Source: Neolecta irregularis DAH-3 (lineage: Eukaryota > Ascomycota > Neolectomycetes > Neolectales > Neolectaceae). From it: 25,586 nt of DNA. Position numbers and translations under genes: made by a program. Shown piece after piece: positions 1-13,900 of the stretch (position 1 is its first letter; each line of letters starts with the position of its first letter). Under the pieces are notes generated by a model. It saw nothing but the letters and a program-made list of their open reading frames with translations, did not search any database and was not told where the DNA came from. The stretch is taken from contig LXFE01003532.1 of assembly GCA_001929475.1 (NCBI GenBank), forward strand, positions 9,196-34,781. Reading direction: 5' to 3'.

Positions 1-321
1 ATAAATGGCTATACAACTTCCGAATGGAAAAAACCTATGACTTCTGTTGCACCCCTTACTATTGGAAAGTACAACGATCGTCAGACGATTGATTCGAACC
101 CAGAAACCATCGGAGAATTACCCACTTATTCACGGGATAAAGCAGCAGTATTCTCGCGGGTTGCAATACTATTTTTAGCCGAAAATGAAGGTATTAACTT
201 TGCACGAATGGCACAAAGTCAACTGCAAGAGAATTTCAACCTCGGATCGCAAGCAAATACCACCGTAATCATCGATGGTTTTATTGCGAGTTTGATTGAT
301 GGAACGATTAAGAATAGGTGA
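1..321 (+). CDS. 3' end of an unrecognised protein-coding gene (partial)
   Basis: Frame 1 is open from the first base of the window to a TGA at 319-321, about 106 codons. The first internal ATG is at 37, but the frame is open upstream of it, so the gene probably begins outside the window. The sequence is mixed polar and hydrophobic; its last 60 residues include a helix-like stretch (AVFSRVAILFLAENEGI) and a second hydrophobic stretch near the end. I see no signal peptide, zinc ligands or catalytic motif that I recognise, and I assign no function. An intron inside it is not needed to keep the frame open. Confidence reflects that it is coding, not any identity. Confidence 0.5.
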   Translation: MNGYTTSEWKKPMTSVAPLTIGKYNDRQTIDSNPETIGELPTYSRDKAAVFSRVAILFLAENEGINFARMAQSQLQENFNLGSQANTTVIIDGFIASLIDGTIKNR

Positions 322-864
322 TATTTATGAGTCTTTGATATATTAGCATTTCTCTTGCTTGTAGCAACCGGGCTGGGTTTTAAAGTATATATACCTATTT
401 GTCAGGCACATCTTTTAATCGAATTTCGTGAAGATTAAGGTTAATGGTATACTTCAGTGTGGAAATGACCCAGTCTAGTGCTTCAATTATTAGTTCAAAT
501 GTACAATCCATGCGTATGTTTACCTTTCTTAAACTCTACCTGCGATAGACGACGACTATTTGAAGACAAAGCTCCATACCATCGTGTGGAATCATCAATT
601 GACAGCATTGCAATCCTGAACTCACTAAATAACAATAATTTCCATTATAAATTGATTTCTATCTGGCCATTCAAAAGTTGCTATTATTTCTCCTTATGAC
701 AATATACTAAAAGCCCCTCTGCTTCAACTGTGTGTCAACAATATAACCTCTTATTTGTACCTCAAGCGTACAACTTACAGGTCTGGACAACCTGTCAACA
801 ACACACACTCCGCCCCTCCCTTCCCCTTATTCGCATCTATCAACCATTACGGGCAGTTTACATT
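322..864. other. intergenic region before the monooxygenase gene
   Basis: This 543-bp stretch contains only short overlapping open frames in different phases, none with family-like motifs. It must hold the 3' flank of the first gene and the promoter of the monooxygenase gene. I see AT-rich runs and a pyrimidine-rich, CCCTCCC-like stretch about 40-60 bp upstream of the ATG at 865, but no clear TATA element. Confidence 0.5.
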
Positions 865-2129
<1,265 letters not shown>

Positions 2130-2279
2130 CATGTACATGGTATATAAGGGGTTAGTAAAGTGGGCCTTATTTGGGGAGAAACATGCATGTGGAAGTGGAG
2201 CATAAGTTTGCAGTCGCGTCACCTCCGGGTAAGAATCCGGATAGGCGCAGAGTTGCCCTTGACTTTTCCTGGAACCTCC

Positions 2280-3736
2280 ATGTCCTCTCGTTCTGCCTGC
2301 CTCTATGGTAAAGATCTCCAGTCCGTACCTGCGAATGACAGTCTAGACCATATTCCTTGCCGGTTTTTTGCCTCCGGAAATGGTTATTGTCGGCGAGGCA
2401 CAGCTTGCTGGTACTCGCATTCAGTCCCCGAACAGCGGGGACAAGCTCCGAACCGGAACATGGATAAAACCTGTACCATATGTTTCGAGGATCCAGAAAG
2501 GACCGGGCAACCCTTTGGTCTGCTAGTAGGTTGCCAGCATCCCTTCTGTTTAGGTATGCGCTACTTGACAGATACTCCGCTTACATGCGCAGATTGTATC
2601 AGGAAATGGAGGACAAGTCAGAGCGGAGAAAGGACTAGGCATTGGTATTTGGTTGGAAGGATAATGATGTTGATTAACTAGTCCGACATGTAGAGCTCCA
2701 AGCGATTATGTCATTCCAGCATCGCTTTTTCCGACCACTGTCGAAGAGAAAGAGTCGCATATTCGACATCACAAACAAGTATATCCTTACTGCGCCTTCA
2801 TCTGAAGTACAAGGTGCTCAAGAAAATTGAATGCAAGTATTTTATCCAATCTGAAATGCACGAAACTCGATGGTGTCCCTTTGGTAACGTATCACCCTAC
2901 TCTATTGCCTCATAGAGTTAAAAATATAGGAATGTCACTACTCTCATAAACAAGACGGTCATGAATATATCTTCAACGAAGACCAACTCGATCAAATTCG
3001 TCGTAGGAAAACTAATCATGATGCTCGAAGGCGTAATACTCTAGAAACAGATGGTCTCGTCAATCGGATTGTGGATTTGGCCGGTGATAGCAGTAGCGAA
3101 ATCGACTTTAATCTTCTTCGAGCATTAGTCCAACTACCAGAATCCGGATCAACTGGTTTCGATGTATCTAATCGACAATTGACAGATCTTGCGGCTGCCT
3201 TGGAAAGATTTCGCCAGAGTTATGGAGCCGATAGCGATGAACATGACTCTGAGGCTGAAGATGATGAAGAAAGTGATTACGGACATGGGGATTCAATTGA
3301 AGAGGATCACAACAGTAGCCAAGATGAATGGGAATACTACCCCCCATATGATCGGCTTGAAGAGTTTGCAAATAACGTGGTCTTGGAAATTGATGATAAT
3401 GGCTCCAGTGGAGATGAGGAAGAACCCCCTCCGGAGATTTTACCTGATCCTCGAGCTTCTTCCTTCTATCGTCAACACCGTCGTTTCGCCCCGCCAACAG
3501 CCGGATCTTCTTCACTTCGAGCAGTCGAGACAACTCTTCCTATTGGCTCTTCTGCTAACGCCTATGTCGATGAAAATGACTACGACTCCTCTTCAGATGA
3601 TGAGGTATCAAGTAAATTATTCTCTTGTAATAATAATAGCAATCAGGAGAGCGGGCTTCGAGCTATGACCAGTTCGCGAACAATATATTATGGGGAATCT
3701 ACGATTATTTTGGATCAGGAAGGTGATTGCATTTAA
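2280..3736 (+). CDS. makorin-like CCCH-RING-CCCH protein, probable E3 ubiquitin ligase, with acidic tail
   Basis: Makorins are RING E3 ubiquitin ligases that also bind RNA through CCCH fingers. Exons: 2280-2553, 2593-2644, 2682-2778, 2814-2888, 2930-3736; 434 aa; all four introns are GT-AG. The first zinc finger uses C27, C37, C43 and H47. The C3HC4 RING spans residues 65-112 (C65, C68, C85, H87, C90, C93, C109, C112) with the makorin-like segment DCIRKWR. A second CCCH finger uses C148, C162, C168 and H172; its first spacing (13 residues) is longer than usual. The rest, about 260 residues, is rich in Asp, Glu and Ser and looks disordered. Animal makorins usually have more fingers and a Cys-His motif; only two fingers are visible here. 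The frame is open upstream to a GTG at 2160, but the ATG at 2280 gives a compact N-terminus and leaves 150 bp to the upstream gene. Confidence 0.85.
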
Positions 3737-4122
3737 TGAATACAGTTGGCTCTGCAATCTTGGATGTTGGAGTTTATCTAATCCTTTTCCGTATTTATCG
3801 GCGGGGTAATAGTCTTTCTGAACCAATCTAAGATACATAGCATATTTATTGAATTCTTAGGTTTGATTCTAGAAATAATCTCCCTTATTCTGACAGTTTG
3901 TCCTCTATCTTAACTGGTGAAAATTAAAGTGAATTCCATTAATGATTTCATGGTTCATTGAGGCTTAGTAGTTTATGAGACGACTATGTCAGCAATAGCT
4001 GAAATTCATATTAGAACGTTGTAATGCTGATAAAATGCCATTTCAAAAATAGAATTCAGTCTTGTACCCAAGCTGGATTGTAAATCGGCCTCGACTCACC
4101 TTCCAACTTGGTATTAGGAACT
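3737..4122. other. intergenic region between makorin-like and phosphatase genes
   Basis: About 386 bp of AT-rich sequence with frequent stops in all frames. It holds the makorin 3' flank and the phosphatase promoter; I see no repeat, RNA gene or well-formed TATA element in it. Confidence 0.5.
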
Positions 4123-4772
4123 ATGGTGAAGAAACTGTCTGTTCTGTTCGTATGGAAAGCAGCTATTCTTTAAAGTTTCTGATTTCTTAGCCTGGGAAAC
4201 ATGTAAGCCAACAATGAATTCGGGAGAATTCACCTGATTCTCCTATACAGATGTCGAAGTCCGATGGCCGAAGCCGTATTTCGACAGGCAGTTAAAGAAA
4301 AGGGACTTGAACTGAAATTTGATATGATCGATTCTGCTGGAAGTAAGCAAATACCTTCGAACCAGGGGATAACGGTTACTGAAATAAATCAGCAAGTGCT
4401 TGGCATATAGGAGGAAATCCCGATAAACGATCTGCTCAAACGTGTAAAAAGCACGGTATTTTAATCGAACATACTGGAAGGCAAGTATGTGAAGGAGACT
4501 TCACACAGTTTGATTACATACTGGCTATGGACGACTCGAACTTATCGGATTTGTTGGAGATTAGGCCCTCAAATTCCACATCTAAGAGTATATTCTTGCC
4601 CGTTAAGAGCAAGGGTTTATTTCTAGTTGAACTCTTTGGCAAATATGCGCGAGATTCTCATAAAAGGATTATAGATGACCCTTATTACGGCGGCCCGCAA
4701 GGATTCGAAATAAATTACCAACAGATTAAATCGTTCTCAGAAAACTTTCTCGAAGGCATAATATTTGATTAA
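4123..4772 (+). CDS. LTP1: low-molecular-weight protein tyrosine phosphatase
   Basis: This is a small cytosolic phosphatase that removes phosphate from phosphotyrosine through a cysteinyl-phosphate intermediate. Exons: 4123-4154, 4191-4202 (a 12-nt micro-exon), 4251-4342, 4393-4772; total 516 nt, 171 aa, slightly above the usual 155-160. The P-loop CLGNICRS occupies residues 11-18, with nucleophile C11 and phosphate-binding R17. The general acid is D141 in the IIDDPYYGG loop. Other family signatures are DSAGTSAWHIGGNPD, ARQ-like GRQV and YILAMDDSN. The joining of exons 1 and 2, which creates the C11 codon, needs an intron at 4155-4190 starting with GA instead of GT; the nearest GT donor (4150) throws the rest out of frame. 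The other two introns are canonical (GTAAGC donors). The gene is convergent with VPS13, 132 bp away. If the first intron is not spliced this way, the locus would be a pseudogene. Confidence 0.83.
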
Positions 4773-4904
4773 GGAAGATTCCTATATACAAAAAAGGCTA
4801 TATCTGATGACGAATGCAATGGACATAAATATGGAGAGAGCTTTCATGCAGTATAAGGGCGGTGTTCGCTATTATATTCGTTGACTGTTTAATCAGTTTC
4901 ATCT

Positions 4905-7900
4905 TTATCCCGACAACATACCTGCCAATCCTATCTTTCTGTAAAGGTAGAGCCTAGAAATTTCGGTATCAATAGGCACAAACGGGCCTTGTAAACCCCC
5001 TCTTAGCACCAAGGCAATTCCTGTTTTCTCTAACGATATTGTTTGAAGCTCTTTAAAAGCAACCTCCCACTCAATTGTCAACCTCTTAGATTTGATTAGC
5101 ATAATTCGAGAGTAGGTGAGCATCATAATCTTGTCATTCCCAGGGAGTTCGAGGTGGGCCAGATATTGTTCATCCGAACCGATAAACCTTCCCTTGTCAA
5201 GCTGCTTGAGCCAGTATTGTCCCAGAGCTAATATTAATATATAAATCTTGAATGAGAACATACCCTCGCGATGATTGTATGGTCGGACGATAGCATCCTT
5301 CCCAATATATCTGGGAAGTCGGATTCTATCGATGCCATCACGATCAAATACGGTAGTAGTATTGCGAATTCCTTCAGTGAGATTGCTGGCAAGATCAAAA
5401 ACACCAACTACGGGTTTCGTGGCAAAACTTGACGTTAAAAAACTTGTTAGTTTCACGCACATACCCAACTAAACCTTTCCCGACTCCTCGGAAAAAGCCC
5501 GCCGCACCATCCTTCTCAGCTCCTTCAAGTGGTTGTTTCGCCAAGCCTTCGAACCCACTGGCAATGCTGGTTGCAAAAGATGTGGCTCCAGCTGTTACAC
5601 CATACAGTGCATGTCTAGGTCGATTACGGACACGAGATATTCTTCGTTTTGCTTGATACTCTTTGTCCATCGTTGCAGTTGAAAGACCTTTTGATATACT
5701 TCCGGTGACCTTGGTGACGGAGTCGGTAATTCCAAAAACAGTTTTCTTTACGAAGCTTGCTGCACCTTTTGCCAGCCCTTTTCCAAGTTCTTGTGGACTA
5801 TCGCTCATGACAAAGCCTTGATATGGTTCATAAAATATATCAGCAACCCCAGAACTAACATTATTGAAGAGGCCAACAGGATTACCGAGAAAGTCGGCAG
5901 ACCCCAGAATCTTATGTAGCTGGTAGAAGAATTCCTGGCCATAATGACTTTGTATACGTTGAATGAGGAGTGGGAGCGACATTCGTACGTTCTCCATCAG
6001 CAAAGCGTTCAGCTTTACCGGCGCATCATTGATATTTCCGATAGCCATTGTTAGAACATTAAGGAAGAACGCAAAGGGGTTCCGTGAGGATGTTCTAGGA
6101 ATGAGAAAACAAGTCTCAGGGTAGAGATTACTTGTCTTCGACATTTATGCGTTCTGTTCTCACAAATGAAAGGTTCATTTGGGCTGGCTGCAGGTGCAGG
6201 ACTTCAAAATAAACATCTAGGCCGGATGTTTCTGTCTGTGGTTCAGGAATTTCCAGTCGATCATCGCAAAGTTTCCCTTCATTCTGCTCAGACCAGTTAT
6301 CACCCGGGATTTTGATGAAGTCAAGCAATGCAAATAGAAAATCCTCATCGATCTCGACGCTCAACTCTTGCAATAAAAGCGTCGCATACTTGACGTAGAC
6401 AACGCCGTGGGCTTGAATATCAAAATTGCGAAACTCAAATGTTTCTTACAGTCATCTTTCACCATCGTAATTTGCGTGTGAAAGGCAGGGTGTGCCTCTG
6501 CTTCTTTTCCGGATTTTGGGATGACAGTGGGATATAAAATAATCGGATAGAGGCCTCCATATAACTGATTGTCGATCTAATGTTAAAAAGAGACCGCACG
6601 TTGACTTGTTACCTGTATCCATTTCACAATGGTCTCTACCGTCTGGTAAATTGTCGAATCACTATATTTGATTTCAAGTCCTCTGAGCGTCAAATAAGCC
6701 AACTCCTGTAAACGATTGTTGATCAAAGAAATCCCGATTCCCTCAAAATTCAAGAGAACTTCAAAAGTGGTTTTGGCGTCCAGGCTGATAACGTCAAAAG
6801 CTTCACGATCGATGACTGTTCCACGATATGTCGCTGAACCAGCATCTAACTCTTTTTTCACAGGACGATAGATACTCTTAGATTGCTTATAGTTCGAAAG
6901 AACCAAAGTCTGTGTTGGTCCGTCTGCAACTACATTGATCTCAATGACTTTGGGTTTGGCGCCCGGCATCTAGCCACTGTCAGTCTCTGCAATAGGATGC
7001 ACTTACCGAAAGTTTCATGGGAATAAGATTTCCGATCTCAGCCAATTTGACATGACGTTCCTTCCCATTTGCGCTTATGATCAATTCCTTATTCTGCGTT
7101 GCAGGATAATCCCAAGCATAAGGCATAACACTTCGAGCTGGAAGACTGTACGTCTTGCTTGTGTGAAGAGATCGCCTTCGACTTTGAGGAGATTCTCTGT
7201 CATCATTTTGGATATTGACCGGATGCTAAAAGAGTCAGAAGAGTCAGAGGTTAACCCTACAGCTTGCCAAAAGACGAAATCAGTGTCGCTTTCGTTTCGA
7301 ATCGAGTATGGCCAACTATTTTCGACACCGATGTGAATGAATACGACAGCTTTTTCAAGCATGATCTCTATTTTGACTAGTTGCTGACGTTCATTGCCCT
7401 TTGACATCTTTACGTGAACTCGGCCCACATCCTGAATATTGAATGGTGCCGACCTGACGTATCAACACAACCAGCAATAGGTGATACGTGCCATTCATTG
7501 CCCAGGCCTGGAAAACACATAACCATTTGTTTTTCTTGTGTTTGCCTCAGAAAATGCAAAGGAAAACGAGTGTGCGCTTTAAGCGTCCGCACTATAGAGG
7601 ATCCTGGCTCACGAATGTTAAGATCTTCATCAAGGATACTGTTGAGAATGAAGCGCGGCGTCAGTGTAACAACTTTTGTCATCTTATACTGAAGGTAAGC
7701 ATCTCAGGGCATTCTTGAAGTGAAATACTTTGCCTTCGCCTTCATCGACACAAATCCCGATATGAAACTCAGATTCATTGGTGGACGACGGAAGGATTGC
7801 TTCTGCAACACTTCCGATAGCTTCAAAGCTTTGGGGCTTACTCCACTCGGAATCTGCGAATTTAAGGACAGCTCGGTTCCGTCTCTCATCATTGCTATAT

Positions 7901-10900
7901 GCAAACATATACGGTTTGGCTTCCCCTTTATTTCCTGCATTCAGTTGGCCTGCGGCCACTTTGGCCGAGGACAAAAAGGATTTAGATTTTATTTGCATGT
8001 CGAGACCGGTCATGTTGAGAATAACATATGGTGAATATACTGACACTTCGAAGGCCATTCCGCTATCAGGAAGGTCCCTAAACACTTAAAAAAACAGCAA
8101 ACATCAATGATTTACCGATAATGAAGCCTCAGTGGTAACTTCAGTCCGTTTTGATCTTCAAGAACAATTTTTTTCTCGCGCCCATAGTCTTCTGGGTTTC
8201 GTGTGTTGATGATTGAAAAATCGCTGGGTTTATAAACTACATTGTCAGATCGCAAAGAAAATTAACTGCGTACTATCGTCTTCTAAATCGATACTCATGA
8301 GCAAGAGATGCGATAATTCTACTACGTGAATAGGCTGTTGCCCCCCTTTCCTTAAGAACATACTCCAGTTTTTGCGAGAATTCTTATCGTATATCCTAAA
8401 CTTCATATCTACAGGAAGTAGGTTTTTAATCATAATTGGGGCGGAGATTCTGAGAGTCATATAAGGATAGACCTTTGTAAGAGGATTTCCCTTGTCATAG
8501 CGAGTATGCAGCTGAAACCAGTATGGCGATTCATCGCGCTCATTTGCAGGACAGGCAATTGAGCGAGTTGGATTAGCCATGAGATCCTTCCAAAACATGC
8601 CTTCCCCGCACCATGTATAGCCAAAGCCAGCTATATATTAAGTTATTTTCCTTCAGTGGAAATGCCTTACAGTCTGGTTTAATCCGAATTGATTTTTCAA
8701 AAGCAGCTTGGATGGGAACAGGTCGGTCTTCGTCCGGGGCTAATCATCAGTCAAAGTACTAAGAACAAAAATAACCAATTTTATAGACGTGTACAACAGT
8801 CTTCTCATTCATAATCGCCATTTCGACTGGAATTGAAGTCCGGTTCTCCACCAAAAAAGAGGATCTCAACGTAATTACTTTGACGTTGTCTGTTCCGAGT
8901 TTGACTTCGCAAAGAAGTCGATGGCTGGTTTGCTGCCGTTTAGATCTGAGTGAGTACATAACCTCGCCTTCGCGATCAACGGGTATATTCGAAATATTAA
9001 GCCATTCGGAACGTTCAATTTTGATACCAATGCCATTTACATCATTATCAGTGCCCCGGTCTTTGTCCGCCGCCGACTATCAAATGAATTGTCCGTAAAG
9101 GAAAGAATACACACCTCTCGAAGTTTCCACCAATCTTCAAATTGCCATGGAACATCTTCACCGTCGGCCAAGTGTTTCACGTGTTTGGGTATGTCATCGT
9201 GTTTAGAAACAGATGTCCAGACTTGCATAGGGTAGCCTGTTCGATTCCGTATTTTGTAGGGAGCATCGGTCTCTCGAGTCTTTGACAGCACATCATCTGG
9301 TTTTTGCGAGATATAGTTCATAACGGTCATAGCTGTGGCAATTGTCTTCGAAGTGACCGTAAGCTCTAGACGCTTTGGAGAAGAAACTCTGACCGAAAAT
9401 TTATCCAGCTTAGAGTCGTGGTTCATCTGCTCATTAATATATTGAACCAAAAAAGTACGAATCATACATGGACACGGAAGTCCCACTTTTCAGCAAGAGG
9501 TTCCCAGTGCGAATTTGAAAAGTTATACGCATTAATATAGGTTGACATTTTAGTATCGACCTTCATCTCGGATGACCAATCTTTCACATCCGCGGAAAAC
9601 TGACTGACATTCAAATCTAAAAACGGAAGTTCGTGCATATCTCCAATTAGTACGAGGCGAAGGCCATCGAATGTGGCTCGAAGTTTTTCGATTCTTTTCA
9701 CTGCTACAGTCGCTGGCTTCTCCAGTGAGGGATGTCGATCATCGTGCATTGTGAGCAAGGCCTTTCTAGTTGGTTTCGTAACTGGTGAAAGAGCATGACC
9801 ACTTGCAGTACGATGTTTAATTTGTAGACTCTGACGTTCTTTGTCATTATAGATACTGTAATTTGTCTTGGATGACTGTCCATTCTGGGTGTCCCCGGAA
9901 AGCTCGTACGCTCTGTTGATGATCGCTGTAACTAGCTTAATGTCATGGAAAGAAAGCCGAACGACGAGAGGGTTAACATCGATTGCAATGCTCGTGAACT
10001 CTCCCTTGAGACTATCAGATCGCGACTCCATTGACAAATTAATATCGAAATCATCGAGAACTCGGATTCTCGTCCCGTCAAGTTTGTCCATTTTGCATAG
10101 ATACATTCCAATCTCTTGAGCCGTCACAGTCATGACCGTCTGCTGAGAAATAACAAACGCTTTTGCGTTTAATACAATTGCTTCAGAAGTGGGCGATGTT
10201 GGATCCGCGATCAAAATTACCGAAGCGTTATTAATGTTTAAACGGTAGGCCATAGTCATGGTCACTCCGGTTTGAGCTGGAGACTCGGGCCGACCTACTT
10301 CACTTCTATTGAAAGAGACGGCATTCGATCGTTCGGCAGCAAGCTCTGAAGTAGATTCACCGTTGGAACAAACGTACGAAGCGGTTTCTGCAGGCGACAA
10401 ATCTGAATATATTTCATCTGTAATTTCCTCGGCAGGAAACGCCGAATATGCAAAATCTCGCATTGCGAATAAGTGATCAAGTGCAAAAATTAACTGAGGG
10501 CTATCAGCCGCAAGCATGGCAATCATACTTCGCTCTTCGCCCCCGGATATTGTTACATTCGCAGTAAACTGACTTCCATTGTGTTTAATAGCAGGTATGA
10601 CTTCTCGAAACTGATTATTTTGATGCTTCCTGGTATCGCTAATTGTAAAGCTCTTAATTGTCAACCCTGATTCTGAGGCTCCATCGGAAGACATTCGAAC
10701 ATTGACATTTGTATTATTGAGAGAAAACTTGGACAGGCTGTGATCTTCAATATCTTTAACTGCAAGGCCTTCTTGATTATTGAATATTTCCAAAGCAATA
10801 GTATCGATTTTAAATGAGAGTCCAAGGGTGTCCCAGATATCCGCTTTGTCTTCTTTCAGAGTCACTGGCGAAACAATATCGACGTTTACTTCTTGGTTAT

Positions 10901-13900
10901 TGTTGTCGGCTTGATCTTTCTCTCTCTGGATGTCAGTGTTGTTTGATTCTTGATTCGCTCTGAGATCTTCAGGTGCCTCCTTGAGCTCGAGAGTTGGCTC
11001 AACTTGGAATACTCTGGGAATAGATTGGCCCAGTTCCATCAAGAATCTAGCTTGCGTTTGGGTCAATTTCATTTTCAAATCTGAGAGAAATCCTTCAATC
11101 TCAAGATCTGCTCGTTCTAAGCCAGATTGATGTTCAGCATAAACGACATCGAATTGTAGAGTGACATCATCCATCATGGATAGATTTTCCACCTGCCCAT
11201 CTTCAAACACAATCTGAGAAGATAATCCAATCTTTCTTAGACCAGCCTTGATATGGTTGCTCACTAAGGATCCCTTCGATTTACTGAGCAGCTCAAATGA
11301 GTTATGAGCAAATATCTCACCCAATTCAGCCTTGATTATCTGACGGCTTTTTATTTCTCTAATATCCATTCTGGGGAAAATGACAATTGGAGTTCGAATT
11401 ACGATATCGAAATGCATCCTACTGGCCGTTTCTTGAATATTTGAAGCCTGGTTCAAAGCAACCTCTCGTGCTGTGTCGTATATTGCCTTCATCCTCGCAA
11501 ATTTAGTCATAAATTCGAATATCTTTCGGAAAGGCTCTTCAACGAAACTGACTTTTAGTGATCCAGTTCTCAAATACACAGAGGAATCGTATTGCGGGTA
11601 GGTTGAACTGTTCTTAGGATCGTAGACTTCATATCTAAAATCAGCAAGTTCACCACCCTCGAGGCTAATGAGTTGACGGAATGGCGATGCTCGTTGAGCT
11701 CCTTGATCTATATCATCGGATATCGAGAGATCTCCTAATCGAGCACCAACACGCATGGTATTACCCATCATGAAGATCCCAAGGTCTGCATGTTTCAACG
11801 TTAACGTAGCTAGTTTGATACCATCATTGTTGAGGACAAGAACGATACTTGAAAGAACGATTTTGGCCCTTAGTTTACTGTCATCGACCGGTTGATTGTC
11901 TTGGTGACGTTGGAAGTCGGCAGGCGATGCCCCTTCCACTTCCAGAAGACTCGACCGGGGAGGATGTTTTGGGTGTGATGGCTGCGATTTGGCATTGTCT
12001 TGCTGGGGAGAAATAAAAGTTAGAATTATATAATCGTATAATGTAAGGATACTCCTTCGAGTGACGATAACATTGATGGTGGATATATGGACATCGATAT
12101 TTTGCTGTATTCCTTCGTAAACCTCCATAAAATCTGGAGAGTCGTTTTGGACCGAGGTGTACTTGACTCGAATTAATTCTTGGGTTTGTTCTTTATCAGC
12201 AGCTCGAGCACTAGAGATAATCCTCTTAAACTCCAGAGCAGATGTTGGATCAATCCTATCCTCAACGTGAAGAGACCACAAAGCGACTTCAGCTACCATC
12301 CCATATTTCCGTTGTACAAAATTTAATGCAAAGCGTTCGAGGACAAGCTCGACCAACAAATCATCTGGCTTTTCTCCCTTTGGATGGGCTTTGAAAAGCG
12401 ACCCTTGAAGTTTATCGACAGTAAATTTGAATTCGAAAATATTTTGTTGAATATTGTCTTCATTTTCCATTTCGCTTCGTGCTTCAACAAATAATTCATT
12501 GTCATTGTTCTCCCGATCTGATTGTTCTCCGGGAAGAGAATCAAGTTCATGTCGAAAAAGGTCATCGTCATGGCCAGTGTTATAGAACGAACCAGCCCTT
12601 GCTGAGCGAGTTCTGGCTGTACTAGGTCTTTCATCTTTCTTATCAGATTGAAATTGCTCGATTGGTGTATTCTTCTCGTCAATGTCGAAATTTGGCATGG
12701 CAATATCGATAATACGCATCATTGTTTTGTACTTTGAATCACTGATTGAGGCATGTAATAAAGGAAGATGCCCCGTAATTCGAAATTTTGTAAGATTTGG
12801 CGCCTTGGGCAATATTGACATTTCAACCTGAAAAGTCATGTTAATACGATCGACTACATTATATGGTCGATCGTCCGTCATTCTCTTCAACTGATTAAGT
12901 GTGCTTTCAACAGATGGTCCGATTAGTAGTTGGGTTGACTCTAATTGCAGTGTGAACTTGTCATACATCAGCGATTCGAGACGCGAATAGTCTTCTGGTG
13001 TATACTGATGGCTATGTTTTGCTTGGATTTCTCGAATTTTATTCTTATCAACCAAATCTGAGAAAAGACTGATATGCCCGGCATCAAGTACGATACAGCA
13101 GGCATCTTTTTTAGTGACACTTTCGGGGATAATAATCAACGGAGCTTGAAGGTCAAGCTTTGCGTTCAAAGTTTTGTGTTCCTCGAGAGCAAATTCAAGG
13201 CCAGCTCGAGTTTGGTTTCGAATTCCTTCAACGGTCGCACCCGCTGCTTCAATAAGCACACCAAGGCTTTCCATCTGACTTTCTGGAGGTTCAAAAAATC
13301 GATAAATGCTTTCGATGCATCGAGGATTATATATGATCTCCATTGAACGAAGTCGAGCACTCACGGCCGAGTCAGCGCTTTCATCAAGAGGATTTTGTTC
13401 AAAGGAAAAATAAAAGAACGGTTCTTCGGCATCAGGTACAGCAACCACTGCTTCGACTTCATTCTGTTGATTGGTAATATCTCGAGTTTCTGCAGCTTCC
13501 ACATCAACGTGTTCCTTGTCTTTCACCTGGACAATTTGTCGGAATAGAGTCCCTTCGGTTGTACCGTCATATACGCGCAGGCCGCCTAGGCTGAGCTCTC
13601 CTTTCATCGAATCAGCTCTCTGCAGAACATTGGCCCTAAAAGTATCGAAAAGCACTGAAATAATATTGGTGCACTTTCCATGCGGATCCTTTCTCAAGGT
13701 AAGACTTCCTTGCTTAAGTTCTGCAGAGACTGCTAATTTAATAGAATCTCGAGTTTCATCAACGACAGAGGCAGAAGTCTGACGTTCATCCCAGTCAATC
13801 GCATCATATAATTCTTGTTTTTGTGCTTCAGTAATGACAGTTTCTCCCTCTTCATTTGGAGTAGTCTGCTGACTCTGTTGTGTTATCGAGCTCATTAACC

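Noticed and set aside
3168-3668. Long open frames on both strands overlapping the makorin acidic tail
   Set aside because: They are shadows of the Asp/Glu/Ser-rich coding frame and have no motifs.
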